A program made the translations under genes and the position numbers. Positions 21,869-34,100 of a stretch of DNA of 64,000 nucleotides are shown here, piece after piece. The stretch covers positions 13,828,928-13,892,927 of the forward strand of contig CM055094.1 in assembly GCA_029204225.1 (NCBI GenBank). The letters run 5' to 3'. How positions within the stretch are numbered: the stretch's first letter is position 1; each line of letters starts with the position of its first letter. The notes beneath the pieces were generated by a model that worked only from the letters and a program-made list of their open reading frames with translations, was not told the origin of the DNA and did not search any database. This stretch comes from Diphasiastrum complanatum. Taxonomy: Eukaryota > Streptophyta > Lycopodiopsida > Lycopodiales > Lycopodiaceae.

Positions 21869-22830
21869 TTAATGCAACATCATACTAATGGTTAAGAGTT
21901 GACACAACAATAATATATGAAGTTTAAATAATGTTTGAAAGCAAGTTACACGTGGGGGATTGTCTTCGTTCTTCAATTTGTCGACTAATGCCTCGTATGA
22001 TTCTCTGAAGGCAAAATCGTACTCCTCTTTAGTTGGGAGACATCCATAGTCCGCCAACTATCCATTCAATATTGAATTTAGTTTGAGGCTAAGTTTGAGT
22101 AGCTAATGATAATGCATATTAGAAAAAGACATCATATGAAATCAAATACAAACTATAAGAATAGTTTAGATTCACTTACCATGCTGGCTTGCAAGCCCGC
22201 TTTTCCGTTCGAGCCCAACCTAGGATTGCCCATTCCATGCATCCTAGCAGTCGCGACATCTCTTTGAATCTTATTATTATCTGGTGTTCGTTCATCACCA
22301 TGTTCCAATTTGCCCTTGAACACCGGGAGGGTTTTGATTGCCCATCTCTATATGTTCATCATACTGTATCACGACGATGTCTAATTCATAAACTCATATG
22401 TTTATGGATTTTCTTCGAGTCAAATTCCTCATCTTGTGGGAATTTATCACGAAGGCTACCAACAACCTGCCGTTTTAGATCGGCGGATTGGTCAGACCAT
22501 TTCATGAACAATATGTTGCCAAAATGGCATTGGCATAAAGAATATAAGCGGTCCATAACCACCGACCTTTGCGGTTGGCGATTATGTTACCTTGAGGATC
22601 CATGTCATAATATGGATTAGTGGATGACTCTTCGGTAGGTGCGGGAGCCGCGGCCGATTGTAAGGGATCACCCTCATCTTGACTAAACAGGTTTTGCAAT
22701 TGTGCTTTTTGCTCGGAAGATAATGATGCATAAAAATTTGAGACATAGTCTCCCGAGCTCTCACCACGCCACATCCCGACATGTTTTTTACATGCATAAA
22801 CATACAAAACATTACAATATACCCTAATAT
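21869..22830 (-). pseudogene. Probable second CACTA protein remnant
   Basis: Minus-strand pieces read KKHVGMWRGESSGDYVSNFY, LSSEQKAQLQNLF, PTEESSTNPYYDMDPQGNI, a basic LKRQVVGSLRDKFPQDEEF, LGCMEWAILGWARTEKRA and PTKEEYDFAFRESYEAL. This order recalls the plant Ptta/En-Spm accessory proteins found in CACTA elements. Several frame changes, stops and probable introns separate the pieces. The assignment rests on position inside the element and general resemblance, not on a diagnostic motif. Confidence 0.4.
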
Positions 22831-23008
22831 ATTGAAATGAAGAAAAAAATGAAAACCAATGACAAATACAATTGGAGAGACGAGTAATCAACTTGTAATG
22901 CATATTGGAGTTAAACTTTAATACCTTGTGATAAAAAGAAAAAAGGATAGGAATGTGTTTATAACCTGCAACTAGATGCAAAAGAATCATGTAAGTTTAT
23001 ACCATCTA

Positions 23009-23404
23009 TTGGATCCTATGCACATATTCAAAAACGTCGGTGAATCCTTATGGAACCACATCATTGGCGTAAAAGACAACTCTGCAGCTTGTAAAGATCT
23101 ACAAGCGACCGATGTGAAAAGAACCTATTGGATTCAATAAACCGAAGGTGGAGATGAGATTTTACCTTACGTGCCGTGGATTCTTACAAAAGAGCAACTC
23201 TCATATGTTAAACATGTCATAAAACAAATGAGAACTCCAACAGGCTACGCACATTCTTTATGCAAATCATTTACCAAAGATGGTAAATTAAGTGGATTGA
23301 AATCACATGATTGGCATAAGATGTGCAATTCATACTTCCACTTTCTATTCGAGGTCTCTTCAATGATGACGTACAAAATATGCTTTACAATTTGTCATCG
23401 ATGA
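23009..23404 (+). pseudogene. CACTA TNP2-type transposase fragment
   Basis: Encodes LDPMHIFKNVGESLWNHIIG, KDNSAACKDLQ, PYVPWILTKEQLSYVKHVIK, TPTGYAHSLCKSFTKDGKLS and GLKSHDWHKM. These match the carboxy-terminal part of TNP2 transposases, with the characteristic MHIEKNV-like, PW-L-KEE-like and K-SGLKSHD-H segments before the DUF4218 region. There is an in-frame stop at 23138-23140, and the protein ends soon after the SHD motif. The catalytic part upstream is missing, so the element cannot move itself. Confidence 0.85.
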
Positions 23405-23498
23405 TTAGGTTTGTATATCTTTTTAAACACTTGTAAAAATATGTGTTATTTCAATATTTTTATGTGTTAGAGAACCTAATGTACTAGTACTATAAATA

Positions 23499-24040
23499 TT
23501 AAATATCCATTGCAAAACCTCTTATTGGAATCAAATAAACTTCATGTAGCTCATTTTTAGCCCGATTTATATCATCAGAAATTCGGCTAACAATGAAGGA
23601 GTGACATAATGAACCTCCAATAGCTTCATTTTCATTAGCAAAACCAGCCAAGAATACTAGTACAAATCCAGCATCAAAATGATGCTCACCACTGTAGCTA
23701 GTTTGACCATATCTTGACAATTTGCACACATCCTCATGAAATTGCTCAAACATGAGATAGAAAAAGTAAAGTAAACTTGAACAACACTTCCTTGCTACTC
23801 CTTTGACCTTACTTCAGTCTTCAATAACCTGCAAAAATAGATCCAAAACATTTTTGCCAATTGACTCTCCCTTGATGCTATTGGCTAGCTCCAAATTGCC
23901 AACTTCCCTTTTGACTAATTGAAGTCCTTTGAGATCGACCTCTTGATCATCAACTTCATCATCAAATTCATTGAGCAAACTTTGTTTTCTAGATCCATTA
24001 CTTGTTGTAAGAACATGAAAACATCCAATTGCTTTCTTAC
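23499..24040 (-). pseudogene. Unidentified coding relic related to 18380-18640
   Basis: Minus strand from about 23985 gives LLNEFDDEVDDQEVDLKGLQ, LELANSIKGESIGKNVLDL, a stop, then ARKCCSSLLYFFYLMFEQF and on through 23499 with FDAGFVLVFLAGFANENEAI. The first half matches the plus-strand relic at 18380-18640; the rest has no partner here. The family is not recognised. It ends at the left edge of the dispersed repeat copy 2. Confidence 0.45.
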
Positions 24041-24044
24041 ATTA

Positions 24045-24256
24045 AACATCACAGCTCTTTTCATACAATAGATCAAAGTTTGTATAAATCGATTAGGGGG
24101 AGGAAGGGGCTCCTTGTAACCAAGATCAACAACATCCTGAAACCAACCTGCAGACTAAACCTGAAAAAAAGCCTTTGTTAGCCTATGAACCCACGTAAGG
24201 TAAAGGTTTTTGATACTATACCGACCAAAGGATAGTCGGATTTACACCACAAGGAT

Positions 24257-24310
<54 letters not shown>

Positions 24311-24314
24311 ACAC

Positions 24315-24408
<94 letters not shown>

Positions 24409-25990
24409 ACAAAATAGGGCTCCTCTTGCCAAAGCAAGACCAAACCTTTTAAACCTTTATTCATAACCCAACAAGGTAAAACATAGCTGAAAACATACGG
24501 TACCTCAAAGAAAGAAAGCACCGTATAACAAAACAAATTTCAAGACATCCAGCTGGTACCTGCCACCATCCCACAACACAAAACCGCACAAGTTAGCATA
24601 GTGAGGAAGACAGGTGTCAACGTTGAATGTCAGTTGTTATCCATGTCTGAAATAAGTTCAGCAGTTTAACAACTTAAAATATTTGATAATAAAATATAGT
24701 CCAATCTTCCCTATGAAACACATAATTATTTGCGATAGGCTTTCCCATAATATCACCATATCAGGGCATTCCACCATTCTGATCAGTCTTATGGTACTAA
24801 ACCGTATCAATTCCTAAAATAAACACATACGTATTGAAAAATAACTGCATTATATAAGTTGTGATTTGCAAACGAGAGATAGCATGAAATGACACTCAGA
24901 TATGGGGCAAATCCATGCCATACCAATATCTGAACCCATAATAGCCATAGTACCATTTTCGAAACTCTTGAGCATATCCATCCTTTCCAAGAGTACGTTA
25001 GCTATAGCTCAATTTCATAAGATTTTTTTTAAAAAAATCTTTGTCTATTATGTTTTACCAGTACGTATTTTAAACAAGTATTTTATCCCAACATTTGTAA
25101 TCGGATTAGGACAGATCCGTGCCATACCAATCCCTACAAATGCGGCGATCCCTTGTACAAATCCATGTACTTTTAAGGGTGCATAGGTTGCTAATATTTG
25201 TATTATTGTTCATAAAGCTTACTTGATACAAAAAAAAACCGCAAAATCATCATACGAGTAGCTTGCATTCTCTACATGTGTCATCATTACTATACAAGAG
25301 GCATAAATACGATAGTCATAAGCATAAGCCATCATCCTCTCCTATAACCTTTCATACACATGAATGATTCCTCTTATACATACCATTACCTCTTCATTAA
25401 CCAATACCCGAAGCAGAGTGTGACAATACTATCCTGAATAGTCGTCGCGTGAGAATCTTGTGAGGAAGCCATACTTGTTAACGAACAATACTTCCTTCAG
25501 AAACTTGGTAATAGAAGTTTTTCAAGTCTAGTTTTTTCCACAACAATAATAGCATTAAAAGTGTTGCTATTCATACTATATTTCCCTTACGAGATGTTTT
25601 CTCTGCTTTTAGTAACAAAGGGTTGAAAGAAATATACACACATAAACTTTGTAGAGATGTTCTTCAGAATGCATACTTGTATATGTGCAAAATCTGATTC
25701 CAATAATGGATTCAAGATACAACGTCACAGTAGAAAGCTCTGTTATTCAAGTAAGTATCATATTGCATTTGCTCATCATCTCTTAACATAATTCATAGCT
25801 CATGTGGTGCATATCAGACTATACAAAGTCAAGTATCATATTGGCGCCAGTTATATATCCGCATTACCATTGAAAAGACAACCAAATAAACAAACATCAG
25901 TGTAGTGATCGCTGCCCTTTCAGCACTAAAAGAGCCTCATATTTATGTGAGAAGAGGTATGCTCAATCACACATTGTGATAGTAGGTTCA
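24045..25990. repeat. Dispersed repeat, copy 2 (partner 9490-11330)
   Basis: Colinear with 9490-11330 over about 1.9 kb in direct orientation, sharing the blocks listed for copy 1. The main structural difference is the CA/GA compound microsatellite at 24258-24404, where copy 1 has only GCATAGAGAGATTA. No intact frame, LTR or TIR was found. Confidence 0.85.
24258..24404. repeat. Compound (CA)n(GA)n microsatellite
   Basis: A CA tract (24258-24315, one G interruption near 24306) passes through CATAG into an AG tract (24317-24404). Flanks on both sides match copy 1 of the dispersed repeat, which has no expansion at this point. Confidence 0.97.
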
Positions 25991-27092
25991 TCATTGTCCC
26001 AGCGAGCTTGTTTATGCATAATAATACCTATCAAACGAGCCATACATGCAAAGGGTTGCATGAGGTCGTCGTGTGCTGTCAGCGCATTATCAACAAGTAG
26101 TTTTTATCATACATTTGTCACATAATCTATACCAAGCAAGCATATGAGCTCGCATGCAAAAGTAGCGCGTTGCTGGCGCACTATCATTCGTGTAGTTGGC
26201 AAGTAGTTTGCCATATATCTTACATAAAGTGATGGAAACATCGACACGACATAGCCATGAGAGCATACTGTTGCATTTCCCAACCTAAATAGTAAATACA
26301 ATCTACTTAGAGGGTGTTGGATCGTGATCCACCAACGCCCTCCTTATGCCATCATTTTTCTTCTAAACAAAGCATATGAAAGCGCACATTGTTTATGCCA
26401 CCATAAGTAAGATGCAAAAGATGTAGAAGCATACCAATCCTTGTGCTTGTGCCAAACAGAGAGCCATAGATGGGCGCCTCCATGAGTAAGCCAGTATGAG
26501 GTGGATGAGCATAGAGAAGCAATATGTGTTGATCCTATGATTCACATGTGTACTCACATTCGTGATTTTCTTATGATTGACATGTGTACTTATGTTTATG
26601 ACTTTCCCTATGTTTCAATTTGATGATCGAGGTTTCTTTTAACCTATTGTTTTCATCTCTATTGCTTCACTCATTTCGGTTGGCATGTGATGGTTCAGAA
26701 TCATGTTTACCCTTCAATTTAAGTATAAAGGTTTTGAGTGTTATCTTATCCTTGGGGACCTACATGTCCACTTTACATATGTGACATAGATTTGAGTCTA
26801 GGTTTCCATTGCCACAACTGACAACATTCTTGCTAAAGTCACCTATATATATATAGTACCTCTACATTATACAACAAGTCGGTTTTTATTCTTTATTTCC
26901 TACATGTCCACTTTACGAATGTAGACATGGATTAGAGCCTAGGTTTGTATTGCTACAAGTGACACTTTATTGGAGTCACATATAGTGTGAGAATTCTCTT
27001 ACAAGTTGAAAATATTGGGGACTAACTCACCAATTCAAGACAATCTTCGACTCTCATATCACAATACAAGATTTCAAATCCTTGGGAAAAAT
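25991..27092. other. Non-coding spacer with a hairpin and a direct repeat
   Basis: No gene is supported. At 26310-26342 an imperfect hairpin pairs GAGGGTGTTGGATC with GATCCACCAACGCCCTC. A block starting CCTACATGTCCACTTTAC occurs at about 26758 and 26907, each followed by a related 70-bp sequence ending in GTCACmTATA. Short runs of ACATGTGTACT also repeat at 26540-26590. Confidence 0.6.
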
Positions 27093-27432
27093 TTATAGAT
27101 TCTTCCCTTCAAAAGGATGACTTTGTAAAATCTCTGAAATATTTTCAGCGAGTGACAGAGGAGCAAACTTCTTCACCGGTGTTGTAGAGCCACAGGGTTG
27201 AAAAGAGCATGCACTTATGGTGTCTAGTAAGCCTGGAAAGAGTAAGTGGGAGTGGGAAATTCCATTTCCCTCCAATTTATTTTAAACAAACCAAACCATT
27301 TCAAATTTCTGTGGGAAACCCTCTTAGTTAAGAATGGAACTTTATCATATGCAAGGGTATAGTGTAAAAATACCTTGTAAGTTTGGAGGAGCGGTACGTC
27401 AGTATTTGTCCACCTTTCTGTTAATGCAGTGG

Positions 27433-27595
<163 letters not shown>

Positions 27596-27598
27596 CCA

Positions 27599-28800
27599 CC
27601 AGGAAACGAGTTTCATGGAATTGGATGATATTATGGAGTCTCCATTTGGTGGAATCCTCTGTACTCAAATGCTTAGTAATGTCTACCCTCAAACTCGGAA
27701 TGATAAAATCTACATGCATTACAGATTCTTGACCATACACCATCTGAAACGACATTTGTCCAATGCTCACTTTGAAAGTGATCTTGAAAGCCCTTAGTGA
27801 CACATGAAGCTTATGATTCCAATTTTAGTGCATGGCCTCTACCAGTTTCATGACAATACTATAGAAGATCTTGTTTGATGATTCTACTTGCCCATTGCAT
27901 CGTGGGTAATAGAGTGGGGTAGTCTTTTTTTGAAAACCTAGATATGAAGACAACAAGTGAGTAATAGTCTTGTTTAAAAAGTGTGTCGTGAGAGTGTAAA
28001 ACGAACTAGGATATTTTTATACAAAAATTTGTCAGTAGAGTTAGCATTTGTTTTTCTTACTACCTTGGCTTCAATTCATTTGGTAAGGTAATCGGTGGCT
28101 ATTCCCCATTTCTCAAATGGCATTCTATCTTTTTTCATGGGTCTTATTAAACCTTTGACACATGTCACACCTCTTAACTTGATAGTGAATACCCTTGAAC
28201 ATCATGGGCCACCATAGACCATGTTGTAGTAGCTTTTTATTGGTAGCTTTAGCATCAAAGTACCCTTCGCCTATTCCTTCACGATTGATACTCACTACTT
28301 GGGCCACTTCATGCATTAGGGAGCATCAACATATGATTCCATCATTAAATCTACGATATAGTTATCTTGCTATCAACAACCTGTGTCGCTCCACTTTGCT
28401 CATTTCTAGACGAGAACGCCCTAACATAAGATATCCAACTATGTCAACTGTCCATTTTGGCACGACATTGACGTGGAATAGTATGGCATCAGGGAGTCCA
28501 TCCTCTAGTCTCAGGCACATTGTGTATTTGTGTGAGGTGATCAACCAGATAGTGTTGCTTGCCCTTGCAAACAATGATTTTAAGGTAGAACTCTTGGAGG
28601 AGTAATAGCCACCTAGTGATTTGTCCGATGGTGCATGGTCTATTTACTAGATACAATGACCACAAAGAAGATAAAGGGTTTGGCTAGGATATAATGGCAT
28701 AATTTCTTCACACTATATACTATTGTTAGTGCTTCTCGATCGATGGTGGCATCGTGCTTGTCCCATAGTGAAACCTCTACTTTGTATGGGACATCATCCT
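27599..28800 (-). pseudogene. Ty3-gypsy pol remnant: RNase H and integrase
   Basis: Reading leftward: RNase H residues REALTIVYSVKKLCHYI (28770-28710); the integrase HHCC-like zinc region with LLQHGLWWPMMFKG and RCDMCQRFNK (28240-28135); weak integrase core (WGIATDYLTKWIEAK near 28070); then HVSLRAFKITFKVSIGQ-like sequence and VYGQESVMHVDFIIPS, the integrase end (27803-27599). Many stops and frameshifts are present. The end of integrase runs into the GA tract at 27593. Reverse transcriptase and gag are not recognisable. It is inactive. Confidence 0.85.
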
Positions 28801-29444
28801 CATCTATGTCTCATGTTATGCACTCTCTTATCAAATCGTGCATGAAAAGGGGAATATTAGATGTGGATCTTTCCAATTCAAAATCCACTACGACAACCTT
28901 GCCTTGAGAGGTCCTGTCGGTTGGATGAGATCTTCATTCACTTACGGTCTTTTTGGGCTTCGTCTTTTGGGATGTAGAGGCTATCTCAACATGATGGGAA
29001 TCGACATAATGGAGAAACTCATCATCCTCATACTCCTGACCTTCCTCTAGGGTGAACTATTGAAGAGGTTGGATTTGGAATTCATTGCAGATGCCTTGCA
29101 ATGGTTCTTGGTATATAGCCTCTGGGCTCATCATAAAAAGTGATATATAATCCTGATGGCCTTTGCTAGATTCCTTAATGTGTTCCTTGGGTATCCTTGA
29201 TGGAAGATCACCTTCCTCAAATGAGGTGTCTATGGCTAACCCTCGCCTAGGTGATTGTTCGATGGATGTAACATCGAACTATAAACAATCCACTATGGCT
29301 AACGCTTCGGTCTAGTTTACAACATCTATTTGCGAATTGTCACGTATGACAATTCTCCTCCAACAACGTCCATCCTCTTATTTCTCATCTTCTATGAGAG
29401 ACTATCTCACATGAATCCTTGAGCATGCAATAAGGATCAAATAT
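28801..29444 (-). other. Probable decayed upstream part of the same gypsy element
   Basis: The minus strand is protein-like in places, for example MSPEAIYQEPLQGICNEFQI and LEEGQEYEDDEFLHYVD, but no gag, protease or reverse transcriptase motif is secure. It lies between the RNase H remnant and a primer-binding site, so it should be the shrunken 5' half of the element. Confidence 0.4.
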
Positions 29445-29456
29445 GCTTTGATACCA
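29445..29456 (-). promoter_or_regulatory. Primer-binding site of minus-strand gypsy element
   Basis: The plus strand reads GCTTTGATACCA, giving TGGTATCAAAGC on minus, the tRNA-Met-type site common in plant gypsy elements. TGTCAACAAAGC, the probable LTR edge, follows at 29457. Confidence 0.65.
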
Positions 29457-30502
29457 TGTCAACAAAGCATACACATTGAACAATGGAAATTAGAAGCACA
29501 AGCCACCATAACCATCAAAGGAGAAAAGCCACATTGATACTATTAGAGAGAGAAAGTACAATAAACCTCTAGATCCTAGTGAACTAGTAATAGCTCAATC
29601 ACACAATATAATGACTCAACTAGTTACTTGGTCATGCAGTATAGTGACTCAACTAGTTACTGGGTCACAATGCTCAATTGTCAAGATTAAGGTAGACAAT
29701 GTAGAGTGACATTGACTTTTCAACAGTGTATTGCTCCATAGTGCATTTTTAGGGCCATCACTTAAACACATGTGCATCTATTTCTAGCAAGAATTCTCAT
29801 GAATAAGCCTACGTAGGCTTTTGTAGAAATTTGTGCAATTTTTTGACATCCAAATAGTGTTGCCTTTCGAATACATAATTAGAGGTAAAGAGTAATTTAG
29901 AAGGTGGAGTTGGAGTGTGGCATGTTCTATTCCTATACTAGACACACGTGCTATAGGAGATATTGCCCTCCTCACTAGGAAAGATTTTCTCACTTCATTG
30001 AATCTATTTTAATGCAAGCTAGGCATCAATGCCATGTGTCTAATTTTTATCCCAATCTTGTATATTTAGCTATGCTAGCCGTCACATCTATTATCATCAA
30101 GGCTTTTGGGTCAATTTTTGAAGTGGATTATTACTTGACTCACATCATTGTGATTTTTTCTAATATAAGTAAAACGTCAGTAGCTATTGTGTGTCTTAAG
30201 CCAATCCTCTCAAGAGGAGAAAATCTATATGATACATCACATACTTCCATAAGGTCCCATATTTGCTCTTCATGCTTGTGGATTTAATTAATCATGACCC
30301 TGCTACATATGAAGTAGGCCCATAAAGACAAAATTGACCTACATCCTTATGTTACATAGTTATAACCTTGCTAACTCCGTGTAAAGTCATGGATATGTTA
30401 GAACATGCTAAATCATCCAATTATCCCTCATGTGTTGGATAAGAGGTATGTTTGATAATTTATCTACCTAGGTTCAAGTCCGCAAAGGCATGTGAGAATA
30501 TG
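29457..30502 (-). repeat. Probable 5' LTR of the gypsy element and flank
   Basis: Begins TGTCAACAAAGC beside the primer-binding site. Its right edge could not be set and no partner LTR is in the window. The short frames at 29784-29993 and 30012-30287 have no known domain. The last bases before 30503 are the target of the young copia insertion; a related GGCATGTGAAAATATGTTTAG block recurs at 36411-36431. Confidence 0.4.
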
Positions 30503-30507
30503 TTTAG

Positions 30508-31160
30508 TGTGAAAAACTCAGATCCAAAAGATGCTAAAGTTTCATAAAGATCTTGGCCATGGAAGTTATGCACATCTAGATTGAAAAAATGATAGAAATT
30601 GTGATGTTAAGCATACTAAACATCAACTAAACATCAAAATCTGATCATAAGCTTCCACAAACAGAAACTTGCTGTCCCTGTCCGTACTTCAGAGCCTACA
30701 ACCTGCATTTCACACGTGTGAAGCCATAGCAACAAAGAAATCACAATTCTAGTGGCTAGAATGCAAGATATGAACAAAAAAGTGAGAGAGAAGAAGATGG
30801 ACCTTCAAAGAGCATAACATTCATTCAATAGAATGAAAATGAGATGTGTACATACTCGTGGAGATGGCTATTTATAGCAGCCATAGTGCCTCTTGGCCAC
30901 TTGTCTTATGATAGGCTAAAATTGGGGTCCAATAGGATTCACCCATATACCTAGAAATTTGGTCAAATAGGAATGCACCAAATTATGAGCCAATAGAAGA
31001 GCTCCACACTCGACCTCCTCTAATTAATGTGACCTCAAAAGTAGTGTACACATACTTTGGGCCTCTACATACATGTATGAACCTATCTCTAACTTTTATT
31101 TGGCCATAGGCCTACAAAATCTCAAGTTAGGAAAATACTACTAGTTGACAATTTTTCACA
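30508..31160 (-). repeat. 3' LTR of the young copia element
   Basis: 653 bp, TG to CA, 9-bp terminal inverted repeat. It contains the same TATA box as the other LTR (CTATTTATAG on plus at 30868-30877). The polyprotein stop codon lies inside its last five bases. Confidence 0.97.
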
Positions 31161-34100
31161 CTCCCTCTTCAACTAGTTTTAGCATAGATTTAGAAAGTAC
31201 ACCAAGACTTGTTCTATGCTTGAAAAATAAGTCCTTTCCCAATGCTTTGGTAAAGATATCAGCCACACATTCCTTTGATGGGACATGTTCAAGCTTGATC
31301 TCTTTTGCCAACACTTGTTCTCTCACAAAATGGTAAGCCACCTCGATATGTTTGCTCCTTGCATGGAAAACCGGATTGCTTGCTAGACTTTGGGCTGAAA
31401 GGTTGTCACAAAAGATGATTGGACTCTCTGAAAAATCCAGCAAATGAAGCTCCATAATCATCCTCTTGATCCACACCATCTCCTTTGTGCATGATGTCAA
31501 AGCTTTGTACTCGGCCTCACTAGAAGAAAGTGATATAGTTGCTTGTTTCTTCGACATCCATGAGATAGCTCCATCACCTATGAAAATAGCATGTGCATTT
31601 ATGGATTTTCTATCCATAAGGTCTCCTGCAAAATCTGAATCTGAAAAACCAAATAAGTTAGGTGATGAGCCTCTATAAACAATGCCAAAATCTTTTGTTC
31701 CCGAGATGTATCTCAAGATCCTCTTTCCTAGTTTCCAATGTTCTATGCTAGGATCTTGCATGAATTGGCTTAATCTACCAACACAATAAGATAAATCAGG
31801 TCTTGTGATGGTTAGATATATAAGAGAACCTATTAGCTTCCTATAGAGAGTAATGTCCTCGAAGGATCTTTCATTACCTCTTATAGTTAGCTTTACATGT
31901 GATTCCATAGGTGTATCAATAGGATTTGCATCTACCATATGAAATCTATTGAGAATAGAAATAGCATACTTCTCTTGTGAAATAAAAGTGATTTGAGAAG
32001 TTCTAATTACTTCTATTCCTAAGATATAGCTCAAAAGACCAAGATCATGCAGTTCAAATTCCTTTTTTAGTGCTTTCTTGATATCTTCTATATCTTCCTT
32101 GTTCCCTCCACTTAAAATAATGTCATCCACATAAATTAGAAGGATTGTAACATCATTAGCACTAATTCTAAAGTAAAGTGAATGATCATACTCACTCATA
32201 GTGAAGTTTTGAGAAAGTAGAAAAGAGTTAAGCCTAGCATACCAACTCCTTGGTGCTTGCTTAAGACCATACAAACTTTTTTGTAGAAAACACACATGAT
32301 TAGGCTTGCTATGAGAAACATAGCTCTCGGGTTGCTCCATGTAGACTTCCTCTTCAAGATCACCATTCAAGAAAGCATTAGAAATGTCTAATTGCCAAAG
32401 ATCCCATCCATAAAGAGTTGCAAGGGAAATGATTACTCTTATGCTCACCATCTTTGCCACGGGTGCAAAGGTTTCCTCATAGTCAATGCCATGCTCTTGA
32501 GCATAACCTTTAGCCACCAACCTTGCCTTCAACTTGTTGATAGATCCATCTTGATTTGTCTTTACCTTGAAGATCCATTTGCATCCAATTGCACTTTTGC
32601 CCTTTGGAAGCTCCACCAATCTCCATGTGTTGTTCTTCATAAGTGCTTCAAACTCAAGATCCATTGCTTGGATCCATTCCTCTTCTTGCCTTGCTTCATC
32701 TACACATGAAGGTACATCAAAAGAAGTTAGGAAAGCATAGTTGGATCCATCCACCACTTGCTTACCTTTGCCATCATAAGTGAGCCTTGAGGGTTTCACT
32801 TTATGCCTTGGAGTTCTCCTTGGAATTTGACTTGAAGAGGCTTCTTCAACATCCACATCCAATGTGTCATCAACTCCATTGTCATCAAGCACATTAGTTG
32901 CAACAACACCATCATCACTTGAAACAACTTTTGGAATGTTACCTTCATCAAAAATGACATCCCTACTTGTGAACACTTTCTTGATTGAAGGAACATAAAT
33001 CCTATATGCTTTGCTTACTTCACTATAACCAACAAAAATGCCCTTTCTTGAAGATGGATCCTCCTTAGTTCTATCATCAAGAGTAATGTTGAAGTAGCAA
33101 ATGCATCCAAAAGTTCTTAGAAACTTGACATTAGGCTTCGTACCAAACAAAGCTTCAAAAGGGGTTTTTCCTTCCAATACAACACTTGGCCATCTATTGC
33201 ATAGGAAATTTGCACACAACAAAGCATCACTCCAAAAAGGTTTAGGAAGATTAGCATTCAATCTCATTGCCTTTGCACTCTCACACAAGGTTCTATTCTT
33301 CCTCTCGGCCACTCCATTTTGTTGTGGTGTTCTTGGACATGTGTACTCCCTCTTGATCCCATGCTCATCGCAAAAGGCTTTGAATTTGTTAGAAATGTAT
33401 TCACCACCATTGTCGCTCCTCAAGCATTTGATTTTGGTTGTAAATTGAGTCTCAATAGCAACTTTGAACTTGACAAACACATCAAACACCTCATCCTTGC
33501 TCTTTAGTAGATAAACCCAACAAAATCTACTAAAATCATCAATGAAAGTTACATACATCTTAGCACCTCCATTGCTAATTGTAGTAACACCATGAATATC
33601 CGAATGCAAGAGAGAAAAAGGCATCTTAGATCTATATATAGATCTAGTATATGGCAATCTATGTGATTTAGACAAAGCACATTCTTCACAAACATGATTC
33701 AAGCAAGTAAGAGACTTGGGAAGTCCCCTTACTACCTCCTTTTTGGCTATTACCTCCAAGGCCTTGTAGTTGAGATGTCCCATCCTTTTATGCCATACCT
33801 CTTGAATTGACATTTGTTCATTTGCCATGCATCCAACTTGGTTAGCAACAACACATGCATCAAGCTTGAACAATTTCCCTTGCCTTTTCCCTTTTGCAAT
33901 GATACTACACCCCTTTTTGATCAAGCAAGCATCACCATCAAACTCAACTTTGAATCCTTTGTCAAGCATTTGGCTTACACTAAGTAAGTTCTTGGTAATG
34001 GATGGAATGAGCAAAACATCTTTCAATTCTATATTCCTATTTGTAGAAAGTGAAATAGGAATTGTGCCAATCCCCTTGATTGCACACTCACCATCATTTG

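Noticed and set aside
22189-22620. Plus-strand frame of 143 codons in the CACTA element
   Set aside because: The opposite strand gives more protein-like pieces fitting CACTA accessory proteins.
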